This document shows, one piece after another, positions 52,876 to 63,336 of a stretch of 64,000 nucleotides of DNA (position 1 is its first letter; every line of letters begins with the position of its first letter). The stretch covers positions 186,001-250,000 of the forward strand of contig NHZP01000028.1 of assembly GCA_003313425.1 (NCBI GenBank), in the 5' to 3' direction. The position numbers were made by a program, and so were the translations under genes. Source of the DNA: Pseudopyrenochaeta lycopersici (lineage: Eukaryota > Ascomycota > Dothideomycetes > Pleosporales > Pseudopyrenochaetaceae). The notes under the pieces are model-generated. The model was not told where the DNA came from. It saw only the letters and a list, made by a program, of their open reading frames with translations, and made no database searches.

Positions 52876-53408
52876 TATCAGCAAAGAAGCCTTTCTACCA
52901 GTCTTTAAAGTAGCTTTTGAGAAAGTATTTACAAAGAAGAATATCTACGCAGGTTTTAGAGGCGCTAGACTAGTCCCATTCAACCCAGAGGCTGTGTTAT
53001 CGAAGCTTGATGTGAAGCTCCGCACGCCAACCCCAGTTGCCCAAGAGGACACCCTCTGGGAAGCTAAAACACCAATCAACGCTTATTCGTGATCGGATTC
53101 GACGTCACAAGAGCTCATCACCTGCTTCTATTGTTGAAGCAGTTAATCGGTTTAAGAAAGGCGCTCAAAAGATGGCGCATGAGATGGTGTTGATGCGCGA
53201 GGAAATAGCTCGCCTTCGAGAGGCAGCTGAGGCAGCAACTAAGCGCAAGAGCCATAAAAGGAAGTATATTCGAAATAAAGAGTCTGTAACAGCAGGCGAG
53301 ATAGTTGATTTAATTGCTTCTGAGGAGGGTAAGAAGCCTGCAAAGGCGGAGAGAGGCACTGCGGCCGTTGTAGCGAGACTGGCCACAACTCTCGCACCTG
53401 TAAGGTAG
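52876..53408 (+). pseudogene. Pogo-type relic adjoining the Tc1 end
   Basis: From the TA at 52876 the plus strand reads SKEAFLPVFKVAFEKVFTKK then FNPEAVLSKL, the C-terminal region of the same transposase family as 37431-38176. A stop interrupts at about 53089. A 123-residue basic helix-rich tail (53037-53408; REEIARLREAAEAATKRKS) overlaps in another frame. The abrupt start at the Tc1 terminus indicates the Tc1-like element inserted into it. Confidence 0.7.
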
Positions 53409-53644
53409 AAATAGTACATGCAGAAGATAGCGACGAGTCTGAATAGTACTGTAGTATCCTGCAAAATACAGTAGCTCGTTGTAGTGTTGAGCAATCGACA
53501 TGCAAGGTTGCGCAAAGTTGGGGGATGGCCTGCTTAACAGGATATGGAGTGAGTATTCACTGACGTCACTAGTCTTTGTACCCCTCCTTTCACCCCGCCT
53601 CCTACTAAGCAGCCCTAAACAGGTATAGGTCATACTTCTATAGG

Positions 53645-56032
53645 TATCCCCCGCACCGCCAACATCGCCCGTACACGGGCCACCTGGCGTCTGCCAATAG
53701 GAGGATGTCCCTGATGGCACTATTTTAGTAGGAAAACCAAAACATATGAAATGTCTTAGCAGTTCTCGTAGGCAGGCTCATTTATGATGGTTGTAGTTGA
53801 AATACAGTAATATAATTGCTAATTACTTAATAGTAGAGCTCATAGAGATGTCTACCGATCTGATGGTACTGACGCGGCGTTGGTGCTCGGCCAGGCACTC
53901 AGGACGCAGCTCTGGCCTACACAAAGGCACCTTGCAAAGTCTACAGCCATAGGTTGTACGCGGAGCGCGTTGGCGGCTATGTGAATTACCTGTTATTGCT
54001 CTTAGAGGTGCCCTGGCAGTTGTTACTCTGTTGTGTGCCTGCCTACTTTCGCTACAGGCTGTACAGGTCTTTGACTCTGCGTATACCTTTGTTATTGTAT
54101 GAGAGTCGCTATCCGCGGCGACGACGTCGTCGAGAGCCTTGCGTTTGCGAGAGCCGTTGTTAAGTCGTGTGCCGCGCTTAAAGAGTTGATTAACGAGCTT
54201 ATAGAGGAAGCGTTTGTGGCTATCTCTCTTAGCTGAGGCTAGCGTTGAGTATGTAGAGAGCCTGTACGCGTTGTTAAGCGTCAAGTCGAGTAAGAAGTAA
54301 AGTAGTGGCCGCCATGTACGATGGCGTACTTGTTGAGTAGAGTAATAGCTGCGCGTTTGATCAAATCGATCTACCTCGCTCTTGTAGTGATTGTAGGCAT
54401 CTATCATCTCGGGGATGCCAAGTAACTTGACGGGCGCGCCGCCAAAGGCCTTTTCGAAGGGCTTCTTGTTGTACACGCTTACGACAGGGCGACGGCGGAG
54501 CCGCTCTACAGTAGTAACGCCTGCTATTGTTAGCTTGAGCTTAGCAGTAGCCAGAGCAGCCAGAGCAGCCAGAGTTGCCAGAGTTGCTTACCGTCAGCGA
54601 TAGTAGTAGCAAAAAGGACGACTTGAGAATCCCGCCAGGCAGCTTGAAGTACTGTCTTGTTGTTTGAGAGCGCCCAGTAAGCCTCTCCCCACATAATCTC
54701 CTTTGTAAATTGCGTCTTAAGCCGTATTAAGTCGCTATTAAAACGCTCTTTTGTCAACTTCTGCTTACCACGCTCCCTTGTTGCTAGCTCTGGCGCTGCC
54801 ATCTCCGTCTCAGCTTTAGCCTCGAAGCGCTCCTCTGTTGCAGTCTTTGTGCTTCTGACTGTGCCGGCACAGCCTATGCCTTCGTCCCTTAGGTATTCAA
54901 GCATGGGGATGGTGTTGAAGAGATTGTCGTCCCACACGGCGTGGAGCCCTGGCGGAAATATACGGTTGTTATCAGCGTCTTTGGCAAGTACGAGAGTAAG
55001 AGGCACTGACTCAGTAGGGGTAAAGGCCAGCTCAGAGAGGTCGTATGCGAGATTGACAGGCCCTCTGCCAACGCCCTTGGCATGAAATAGCCAGTTGAGT
55101 ACAACGCCGTCGCTCGCGAGGACCCATATCTTATATCCCTCAGGTGTGGGCTTCGTCTTGATTATTACTAACTCGCTGGCGCGTCCAGTAAACCTGGCGA
55201 TAGCTTCGTCAACGCAGAGGTGCTTGCCTAGATGCCGCAGTTAGTATTGCTAACAAAAAGCTAGTAAATCGCACCTTGAGACCCACCAGGATGCCACAGC
55301 TCAAGTGAGCGCTTGCGTATATGCTCAGAGAGATCCCACACGCGCCCGAACGGCGATTTAAACAGTTGTTCGACTTCTGTACAGTATATATAGCGATCTA
55401 TTTGCTCCCAGCGCTGGCGGGACATGTACTTGTTGATATGGTGAGTAGGAGCGTTGGCGTGTAGCCTACTCCAGTATTCCTCTGCTGACGGCTCTTTGTG
55501 TAGGCCCATATATATTACTATCGCGAAGTACGTATACAGCTCAGTTGGCGACGTCGGCTTCCATCCTCGTGCGTATGGGTCGTCTATTATTGCGGCTCTG
55601 AGCTTCTCAGCATGTTGATTTGTATGGTGGGCTATCCTATCAAGGATGCCAACGCTGAAGAAGAGATCGAAGAGAGTAATAGGATCGCCAGCATCTACTC
55701 CCTCAGGTAAACGCGCCCTGCCTGTGTCGTCGTTGCTAATAGAGAGAGGCTTCCACTCAGATGGCGGCGTGCGTGGCAAATCCGGGAATTTCCCTGATTT
55801 TTTCTCGTACTGAGTATATTTTACCCAGTCAGGGTCATTACTCAACTTTGAAGAATTACTTGGCATATTTGCAAAAACAACTGATTTCCATTTACTAACA
55901 AGTTAGTAGGCAATTCAAAAATCTACGCTCTACAACACAATCCTGAGGTTTTCGGCGATTCGCCGGGGCTGCGCGCTGGTTGGCTGAGCTTATGTGGCCC
56001 GTGTACGGGCGATGTTGGCGGTGCGGGGGATA
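53645..56032 (-). mobile_element. PiggyBac-like element (2,388 bp)
   Basis: 39-bp inverted termini start TATCCCCCGCACCGCCAACA at both ends (53645-53683, 55994-56032). The interior encodes a complete piggyBac-type transposase. The classical TTAA target duplication is not visible: flanking bases are GG on the left and GT on the right around TAT/ATA. Confidence 0.85.
53823..55866 (-). CDS. PiggyBac-like transposase, apparently intact
   Basis: Three exons, complement(53823..54523, 54592..55227, 55275..55866), 642 residues. Introns are 47 nt (perfect TACTAAC branch) and 68 nt (GTAAGC...AATAG), both phase one. Splicing links SQ to GKHLCVDEA and ATIAD to AGVTTVERL. DDE_Tnp_1_7 features: catalytic Asp in HLCVDEA, Asp pair in VWDDNLF, and Asp in SEVDRFDQTRSYY. 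A Cys-rich C-terminal finger (CTAC...CRLCKVPLC) typical of the family follows. No stops or shifts remain after splicing. The second intron contains GCTCTG tandem repeats. Confidence 0.85.
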
Positions 56033-56129
56033 GTTTTGTACCAAGATATACCAAAGTACGAGGAAACTTTCGGTAGGTGATGTACGGTAGGTATTACCTA
56101 CCTTGTCCGCCCCTGCATACTGCGCGAAC

Positions 56130-56541
56130 ATGGCCTCTATCACCGACAAGGCCGCTGAGATCACCTACCAAGCAGAGCTGAAGAGGCTCATCCTCTGTAC
56201 GTATAATACCCTGAAGCCATGTACACCGATCTCTAATGACGCGGGCAGCACAAGCGCAAGCCATCTACGGCCCCAAATATCCCGGCAGTTCCTTCGACGT
56301 CATCACCACGCGTCTCATCGCACAGGAGCAGATGCTCTTCATCGCCCGTGTCATTGTATACACGATACCGAACGATTTCGCGGTATGGAAGCCCGTATAT
56401 CAGACGAAGATGAAGACATCGATCAATGAGGCGCTGGAGAAGCTGCTAGAATGCTTGAGGGAGAAGATGGTGGAGGCCGTTGGTAGGCTTGACTGCTTAG
56501 AGGCTGGGAGAAAAACTAATAGAGCTACCAGGAAAGCATGA
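56130..56541 (+). CDS. Small conserved-looking hypothetical protein
   Basis: Exons 56130-56196 and 56249-56541, 119 residues. The 52-nt intron has GTACGT, CTAAT and CAG. It is mostly helical (FDVITTRLIAQEQMLFIARV) with no signal peptide and a basic C-terminus (GRKTNRATRKA). No domain is recognised. It begins under 100 bp from the piggyBac-like right end, so its promoter may have been disturbed. Confidence 0.55.
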
Positions 56542-56692
56542 AACGAGGAGCATTGATCAAGAGGTTTGAGATCTGGAAGAGCTGAGGTAGCGGATATGGC
56601 GCCGATATGCCGAAAGGTTGGTCGAGACGAATACTTTACACATTGGAATTGTTCCGTGTTAGCGGAGAATGCTATCAGCGATGGGGATGGTC

Positions 56693-56731
56693 TGGTATGG
56701 TATGGTATGGTATAGTATGGTATGGTATGGA
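56693..56731. repeat. GGTAT microsatellite
   Basis: About eight pentamer units with one AGTAT variant. Confidence 0.9.
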
Positions 56732-56744
56732 GGTCATCCATGGG

Positions 56745-56865
56745 CATTGTAGAGCGCTCTACACCCACTCTACAGCACTCTACACGATAGAGTAGATAGT
56801 GGTTATTCTACTCTACTCTATTCTACAAGTTTCTATCGTAGAGCACTCTACCACTCTACACGCTT
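56745..56865. repeat. CTCTAC/GTAGAG motif cluster
   Basis: Dense copies of CACTCTACA and its complement, including the palindrome GTAGAGCGCTCTAC. Could fold, or be a decayed element end. Confidence 0.6.
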
Positions 56866-56915
56866 TCTGATTGGTCAATTTCATCTTACCTTTTGATTAG
56901 ATTTCTTTAATATTA

Positions 56916-58774
56916 ACGTATTTCACAAGCGAATCGTTAACACTAGCGGATCGTTAGGGTGTGCCAAGACAACAACCAACAATCAACATTTCTCTATCCC
57001 ATCCAGCACCATGCTTCAAAATGCGAAGACTATGGCTTCAGAGCGAGAAGGACGAATTTTATGTGCTATAAACGCGTTAAGAAATAACCAAATCTCGAGT
57101 GTCTATAAAGCGTCGTCCGTATATCGCGTGAACTATGACACACTCCGACGCCGCCTCCAAGGTCACCCTCCGCGCCCCGAAACCATCGCAAATAACAGAA
57201 ACCTTGACGATGATGAAGAACAGACATTGACCGAATGGATATTGGATCTTGCTGCCCGCGGCTATCCCCCTCGCAAGTGGATGGCTGAAGACACTGCAAA
57301 TATGCTGCGTCGGCTGCGGAGTAAGCCACCAGTTGGCAAAAATTAGGTCAACAACTACGTTGGACGCACCCCTGAAGTGCGAATCGCACAGAGCAAGAAA
57401 TATGACTATCAAAGAGCAAAACAGGAGGATCCTGAGGTAATTAATGAGCATTTCCGGCTCCTTAGGAATGTGGTGAACAAGCATGGCATACAAGATAACG
57501 ATACCTACAACATGGACGAGATAGGCTTCCTAAGAGGCGACATTGGTACAGCCAAGGCTGTGACGGCAAGAGATGGCCCTCGATACCACATACAGCCTGG
57601 TGATCGTGACTGGATGACGGTTATCGAATGCATCAACGTAGCCAAACGCCGAATACCAGCCATGGTTATCGCTAAAGGGAAGGTGTTCCAGAATATCTGG
57701 TTCGATAAGGATGCAGGCCTTCCAGATGACTGGGTAATCGCCCATAGCGAAACCGGATGGTCTAATGACAGACTAGGTTATATATGGCTTACAGAGGTGT
57801 TTGACCCTTGTACAAAGCAACACACCAAAGGCGTCAATCGACTCCTCATTATGGATGGTCACAGCAGCCACTGCTCAGAGTCATTTGAGACCTACGCAAG
57901 GGAAAACAACATTATCCCGTTATGGCTACCCTCACATTCCTCGCATATTCTGCAACCATTAGATGTTGCCTGCTTCAGTTCAGTTAAGAAGCGCTATCGT
58001 CGAGGGGTAGAGATGTTGGCGCGTGATGGCCAGAACCACGTTGATGTGGACGACTTCCTTCGGATCTACGCTGCTGCTCGTCCTCACGCGCTGAGTAACA
58101 GCAATATCGAAAGCGCCTTTAAAGCCACCGGCATTTTTCCATTCAATCCCAACGAGGTGCTTGATAGATTGGGTGCGTTCAATATCCCACCACCCTCCGA
58201 GCCGTCATCTTCCTCAACAAATTCGGTGACTAACACACCCAAAACGGTGCGCCAGATCGAGAAGCAGCAGAAAGCTGTAAGTCGCCGACAAGATGAGCTT
58301 CAGCGACGATCCACGTCACCTACGATGGTGGCAATGAGAAAGATGGCCAAGAGTGCTAAATTAGCTTTACAGTACAAGCGACAGCAATCATGGCCGAGCA
58401 ACTCAAGCGTGCACAGGCTCACAATGCTAAAGTAGTTAAAAAGCGCAACATTAAAGTTAAGTATATTACTCAAAGAGAGCATATTACAGTTAAGGAGGCA
58501 GTTAAGCTATCACAGGAGCCTGTAGCGCCTCCAGAAGCTGCTCAAAGTAGAGATGGCGATGCGACACCAAAGGCTTCAAGTCGAGGTCCGCGTCGCTGCA
58601 GCGGGTGTATGTCAACTGAACATACAGCAAGGTCTTGCCCAGTACTTAAGAAAACTTGCGCAATGTAATTAATATACAAAATTAGGTGGTGGCGTCATTG
58701 ATGGTGGTGTTTTTGCGGTGCCAAGAAATGCCCTAACGATCCGCTTGGGTTAACGATTCGCTTGTGAAACACGT
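56916..58774 (+). mobile_element. Pogo-type element, copy A (1,859 bp)
   Basis: Inverted termini start ACGTATTTCACAAGCGAATC and continue through a second GCGGATCGTTAGGG block. TA flanks at 56914-56915 and 58775-58776. Same length as the copy B element at 59008-60866, in inverted orientation and 233 bp away. Confidence 0.9.
57011..58668 (+). pseudogene. Pogo-type transposase, copy A, one stop and one frameshift
   Basis: One frame covers nearly the whole protein: helix-turn-helix (VYKASSVYRVNYDTLRRRL), CENP-B-like part, DDE_1 with YNMDEIGF, LLIMDGHSSH and LQPLDVACF. An in-frame TAG at 57344-57346 sits where copy B has Trp (NWVNNYVG). Near 58372 a one-base shift moves the C-terminal tail (AEQLKRAQAHNAKVVKKR, then a Cys-rich CSGC...C knuckle) to another frame. 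All three catalytic Asp are retained. Confidence 0.85.
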
Positions 58775-59007
58775 TAACGTAGATCCCGGCACGCGGTTGA
58801 CAAAAATCGCCGCACTGCCAAAACGTCCAATCTCACCAAAAATACGCCAAGATTGGAGCGAACACCAATGCAGGTGTCTGCGCAACGCATGATTAACCTA
58901 CAACACCTTTTAATTAATATCTGTAAAGCTAGGACGGTACCTTAAGTAATGCTCTATGATGTACAGTAGAATTTTAGGATTATCTTTTGTTGTTGCGTAG
59001 ATATCTA

Positions 59008-60866
59008 ACGTACTTCACAAGCGAGTTAGTCACACAAGCGAATTGGTCAGGCATTTCTTGGCACCACGAACAACACCGCCATCATCTTGCATTATGACAC
59101 TACCATCTAATTTTGTGTGATGATTACGTTGCGCAAGGGCTCTTACGTGTTGGGCAAGTCCTTATATTATGCCCGGTTGACATACACCCCCTACAGCGGC
59201 GCAGAGCTCGACTTAATCCTTTGGTGTCGCATCGCCACCCTCACTTTGTGTAGCTTCTGGATGTGCTATAGACTCCTGTCATAGCTCAACTGCCTCCTTG
59301 ATTGTAAGATTCTCTCTTTGGGTAATATACTTGACTTTAAAGTTGCGCTTTTTAACTAATTTAGCGTTGAGAGCCTTGACCGCTCGAGTTCCTCGGTTAT
59401 GATTGCTGAAGCTTGTACAGCCAATTTAGCACTCTTCGCTATCTTTTTCATTGCCACCATCGTAGGTGACGTGGACCGTCGCTCAAGCACATGTTGTTGG
59501 CGTCTTATAGCTCTCTGCTGCTTCTCAATCTGGCGCACCGTTTTGGGTGTATTAGTGACTGAATTTGTCAAGGGCGAACAAGGCTCAGAGGGTGGTGGTG
59601 GGTTGATCACACCCAATCCGTCAAGCACCTCATCGGGATTGAATGGAAAAATACCGGTAGACTTAAAAGCACTTTCAATATTGCTGTTACTCAACGCTTG
59701 AGGACGAGCAGCAGCGTAGATGCGAAGGAAGTCGTCCACATCAACGTGGTTCTGGCCATCTCGAGCCAACAGCTCCACCCCTCAACGATAGCGGTCCTTA
59801 ACCGAACTAAGGCAGGCAACATCCAATGGTTGCAGAAGGTGCGAGGAATGTAAGGGTAGCCATAACGGGATAATGTTGTTTTTCCTTGCGTAGGTCTCGA
59901 ATGGCTCTGAACAGTGGCTGCTGTGTACATCCACAATGAGGAGTCGTTTGGTGCCTTTAGTGTGTTGCTTCTTATAAGGATCAAACACCTCTGTAAGACA
60001 TATATAACCTAATCTGTCATTAGACCATCCGGTTTTGCTATGGGCGATCACCCAGTCATCTGGAAGGCCTGCGTCCTTATCAAACCAGACGTTCTAGAAC
60101 ACCTTCCCTTTAGCGATAACCATGGCTGGTATACGGCGTTTGGCGACATTTATGCATTCAATAACCGTCATCCAGTCACGATCACCAGGCTGTATATGGT
60201 ATTTAGGGCCATCTCTTGCCGTCACAACTTTGGCTGTACCAATGCCACCTCTTAGAAAGCCTATCTCGTCCATGTTGTAGATATCATCGTCTTGTATGCC
60301 ATACTTATTCGCGACATTCTTGAAAAGCTGAAAATGCTCCTTAATCACCTCAGGGTCCTCTCGTTCAGCTCTTTGGTGGTCGTATTTCTTGCTCTGCACA
60401 ATTTGCAATTCAGGGGTGCGTCCGACGTAGTTGTTGACCCAATTGACACCAACTGGTGGGTTACCCCGCAGTCGACGGAGCAAGTTTGCGGTATCTTCAA
60501 CCATACGCTTGCGAGGGGGGTATCCGCGGGCGGCAAGGTCCAATATCCACTCAGTCAATGTCTGTTCTTCATCGTCGTCAAGGTTTCTGTTGTTTGCAAC
60601 GGTTTCGGTGCATGCAGGGTGGCCTTGGAGGCGACGTCTGAGTGTTTCATAGTTTACGCGATATATACTCGCTGCTCTCCTAATACTTGAGATTTCGTTC
60701 CTTTGTAACGCTTTTATTGCACGGTCGATTCTTTTCTCGCGTATTGTCCTGAATCTTCGAATTTACGGGCATGGTGGTGATGAGGTAGATGGATGAAATG
60801 TTTTGGTGGGTGTCTTGGCACACTTGACTAATTCGCTTTTGTGACTAACTCGCTTGTAAAGTACGT
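59008..60866 (-). mobile_element. Pogo-type element, copy B (1,859 bp)
   Basis: Inverted termini start ACGTACTTCACAAGCGAGTT (left) and ACGTACTTTACAAGCGAGTT (right, read inward), with TA at 59006-59007 and 60867-60868. Diverged from copy A in termini and coding sequence, so the two are separate insertions, not one duplicated event. Confidence 0.9.
59356..60725 (-). pseudogene. Pogo-type transposase, copy B, two stops
   Basis: Open in one frame except TAG after AKGKVF (copy A has Gln) and TGA after DRYR (copy A has Arg); both are C-to-T changes. The second catalytic motif reads IVDVHSSH (Gly to Val) and the first NMDEIGF is intact. The C-terminal tail ends early at LERSRLSTLN. Confidence 0.85.
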
Positions 60867-60868
60867 TA

Positions 60869-61179
60869 AGCTGATAAAAGATAACTTTTGGGAGTGCGGG
60901 GAATTTTGCCAACCGCGTGTCAAGCTTGGAAGGCGCGGATCTGAAATAAGTATCTCGTCATATTCACTGGCGGATGCACCCCTTGCTCTGTTACGGTAGA
61001 ATGACGTAAGTTAAATGACGCATGAAGAAGTGACGGCTAGCAGGTGCGGAGTGGGATGACGTAGGTGTTTGGCGGCGGAAGCGGGGAAGGAGGATGCTTG
61101 ATTGAGCTGGTAGATATCCAACTCACTGAGTTCCGTCCATCTGCCACGCTAGAAGACAAGCCCCTGGATTAGCGTCAGT
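60869..61179. other. Intergenic, no gene recognised
   Basis: Nothing supportable. Confidence 0.3.
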
Positions 61180-61455
61180 TTACGGCGTTTTGGTCCGGAA
61201 ATTGTATACATCATGTACATCTCCGCCTCGCAGCAGGTCGATAACAAACCCCCCACTGTCGCCAACATTAATCCTCTCAAATGTTAAGCCATCCTTTGGT
61301 CCTGCGGATAATCTCTCGCTGCACTTATTGATTCCATGAACATGACTGGTTCTGGTGAAGCATAACTCCAAGTTTACTGCTCTTGTAGGGACATTGTATG
61401 ATGTTAAAGTTGCAGCATCTTCATTGGACCAGACCCCAGGCCCGCAGTATTCCAC
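61180..61455 (-). CDS. Hypothetical C-terminal exon, unknown
   Basis: The frame has no ATG and continues upstream to about 61495 (YYAYFQSGNSAEPVEYCGPG), so it is probably the last exon of a spliced gene. Three Cys and an acidic end (GGDVHDVYNFRTKTP). No domain recognised. A branch-like CCTAATC and CACTACAG lie just upstream but do not give a consistent frame. Confidence 0.3.
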   Translation of the reverse strand: MEYCGPGVWSNEDAATLTSYNVPTRAVNLELCFTRTSHVHGINKCSERLSAGPKDGLTFERINVGDSGGFVIDLLRGGDVHDVYNFRTKTP

Positions 61456-62099
61456 AGGTTCCGCAGAATTGCCTGACTGGAAGTACGCGTAGTATCATGG
61501 CTGTAGTGATTAGGTGTGGTTTTGTTGAGCACCAGTTGCGTATCAAGAAGTATTGACTAGTCCTCACCCATCGCTCCACTTTCTACTCTCGCTTCGCATA
61601 CCCCGTCTCCAGCAGCTTCTAAGTTCCCAAAAATTCCTTTGCTATCATCTGCGGATAGCCTCACCCCCACTCGCCCTGTCCGTCCCGAATACGCTCTCCG
61701 CAGTCAATTACTACAGGAATCGCAACTCAAGCGACGCTAACCGCTCCAGTCTACATGTGCGTATATGAACTGTTGCTCCCTAGACCGAAGGATAGCAAGG
61801 AACAATGTCCAAAGACCAATGGAACTCGGGGCAGGGAAAACAACCATAGCCCAACCCAGCTTGTTATGAAAGCTGTGATACACCGCTTCTGCCATTCGGG
61901 AAGCAAGAAGAGTAAGTATGATGTCAGCTCTTTCATTCCTTCAACATCTCTTTGACGTCAGATTGATACAATAGCAACATGCGGTAGGGTAGATATCATG
62001 GAACGTGTTCCTTTCCCCCTTCTTCCTTCACCTAGTGCGTATTCAATAGAACCGATCAGTATAGCCAGAGCCCCCGCATCATCCAATTCAAAACTGGCC
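61456..62099. other. Intergenic / upstream of the SDR gene
   Basis: No gene. An in-frame ATG at 61998 could extend the SDR by 34 residues. Confidence 0.35.
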
Positions 62100-63103
62100 A
62101 TGTCCACCTCTCTCGGCGAAGGTGGCGAGTTCAAGCCCGTCAAAGAGCCACAGGCTCAGCATTTGCCTGGAACAGAACAAGCGATGAAGCCGAGCAGCGA
62201 ATCGACAGCCCTCGAAGGAGCGGAAGGATTCGTCGAGTATGTCGCGACGGGAAAGTTGAAAGGGAAGAAGGCCTTGATCACTGGCGGAGAGTATGATTTT
62301 GTGATTGTGGAGTCACGGAAGGTTCGTGGCTTACATACTGCAGTTCTGGCATTGGACGTGCAATTGCTATACTCTACGCCCGGGAAGGTGCCGACGTCAC
62401 CATCGTCTTTCTGCCTGAAGAAGAGGGTGACGCAGAGGATACGAAGAAGGCCGTGGAAAAGGAGGGCAAACAGTGCCTCCTCATCCCGGGTAATTTGATG
62501 AACAACGAGACCTGCGAGATAGCCGTGCAGAAGCACGTTGACAAGTGAGGCCATGAGCGTCTTTCTAACAACGCATGTCATTGACATGTTATATTCAGGT
62601 ACGGCGAGATCAACGTCCTTGTCAACAATGCCTCGAAGCAGATGATGTGTCCAGACTTCGCCGACATCAACCTCGAAAACGTTGAGAGTACCTTCCGGAG
62701 CAATATACTGCAAATGTTCGCCATCACGAAGTATGCCCTGCCGCATATGAAGAAGGGTTCCAGCATCATCAACACGACCTCAACCGTCGCCTTTCGCGGC
62801 ACTGGTGCCATGGTCGATTATTCTTCCACCAAGGGCGCTATCGTGTCATTCACGCGGTCTCTGGCTAAGAATCTGCTGGCCAAGGGCATCCGCGTCAATG
62901 CCGTCGCCCCTGGTCCCGTGCACACCCCGCTTCAACCCTCCTCCAGGCCACCAGAGCAGATGGAAGGTTTCGGAACGGAGGCGTCTCAACTACATCGCGT
63001 GCACGAGCCCAGCGAGGTCGCACCGAGCTTTATCTTCTTGGCAAGCAAGGACGCGGAGCTCTATTACGGTCAGATACTCCACGCTTACCCACTTGGAGAC
63101 TGA
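62100..63103 (+). CDS. Short-chain dehydrogenase/reductase (glucose/ribitol-type)
   Basis: Three exons, 62100-62290, 62344-62544 and 62599-63103, 298 residues. The introns are 53 and 54 nt. The first intron interrupts the nucleotide-binding glycine motif (ITGGD|SGIGRA). Other SDR landmarks: VNNAS, NTTSTVAF, active-site YSSTK, and PGPVHTPL. The N-terminal extension (QAQHLPGTEQAMKP and GKLKGKKALITGG) is typical of the classical SDRs annotated as glucose or ribitol dehydrogenase-like. It uses NAD(P)H; the substrate is unknown. The C-terminus (YGQILHAYPLGD) ends as in relatives. The start at 62100 was chosen because relatives begin close to the PGTE segment. Confidence 0.82.
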
Positions 63104-63173
63104 ATGTTCGCCTCTTATCTGCTCTGAAGGGAAGGCACAGCGACGTATAGGTGATACGTCCAATGTCGTTAAA

Positions 63174-63336
63174 GCAGACTTGCCAACAATCAATTCAATC
63201 TGCTCTCCAAAAGTCGCCGCTAACCCAATGGAGCAGGGTTTAAGCCTATATAGGGAATTATCTAACCTAAATTAGTAATCAATCAATTCAATCTTCACCT
63301 CGCAAGCCCCACTTAATTGATTGTTGGCAAGTTTGC
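63174..63336. repeat. MITE (~163 bp)
   Basis: Inverted ends GCARACTTGCCAACAATCAA at both sides, short, AT-rich, no ORF. Related to 19013-19156 in the hAT element. It lies 70 bp after the SDR stop. No clear target duplication. Confidence 0.75.

Noticed and set aside
54524..55274. PiggyBac transposase broken into three frames
   Set aside because: Two good introns with phase-one borders restore one continuous 642-residue frame.
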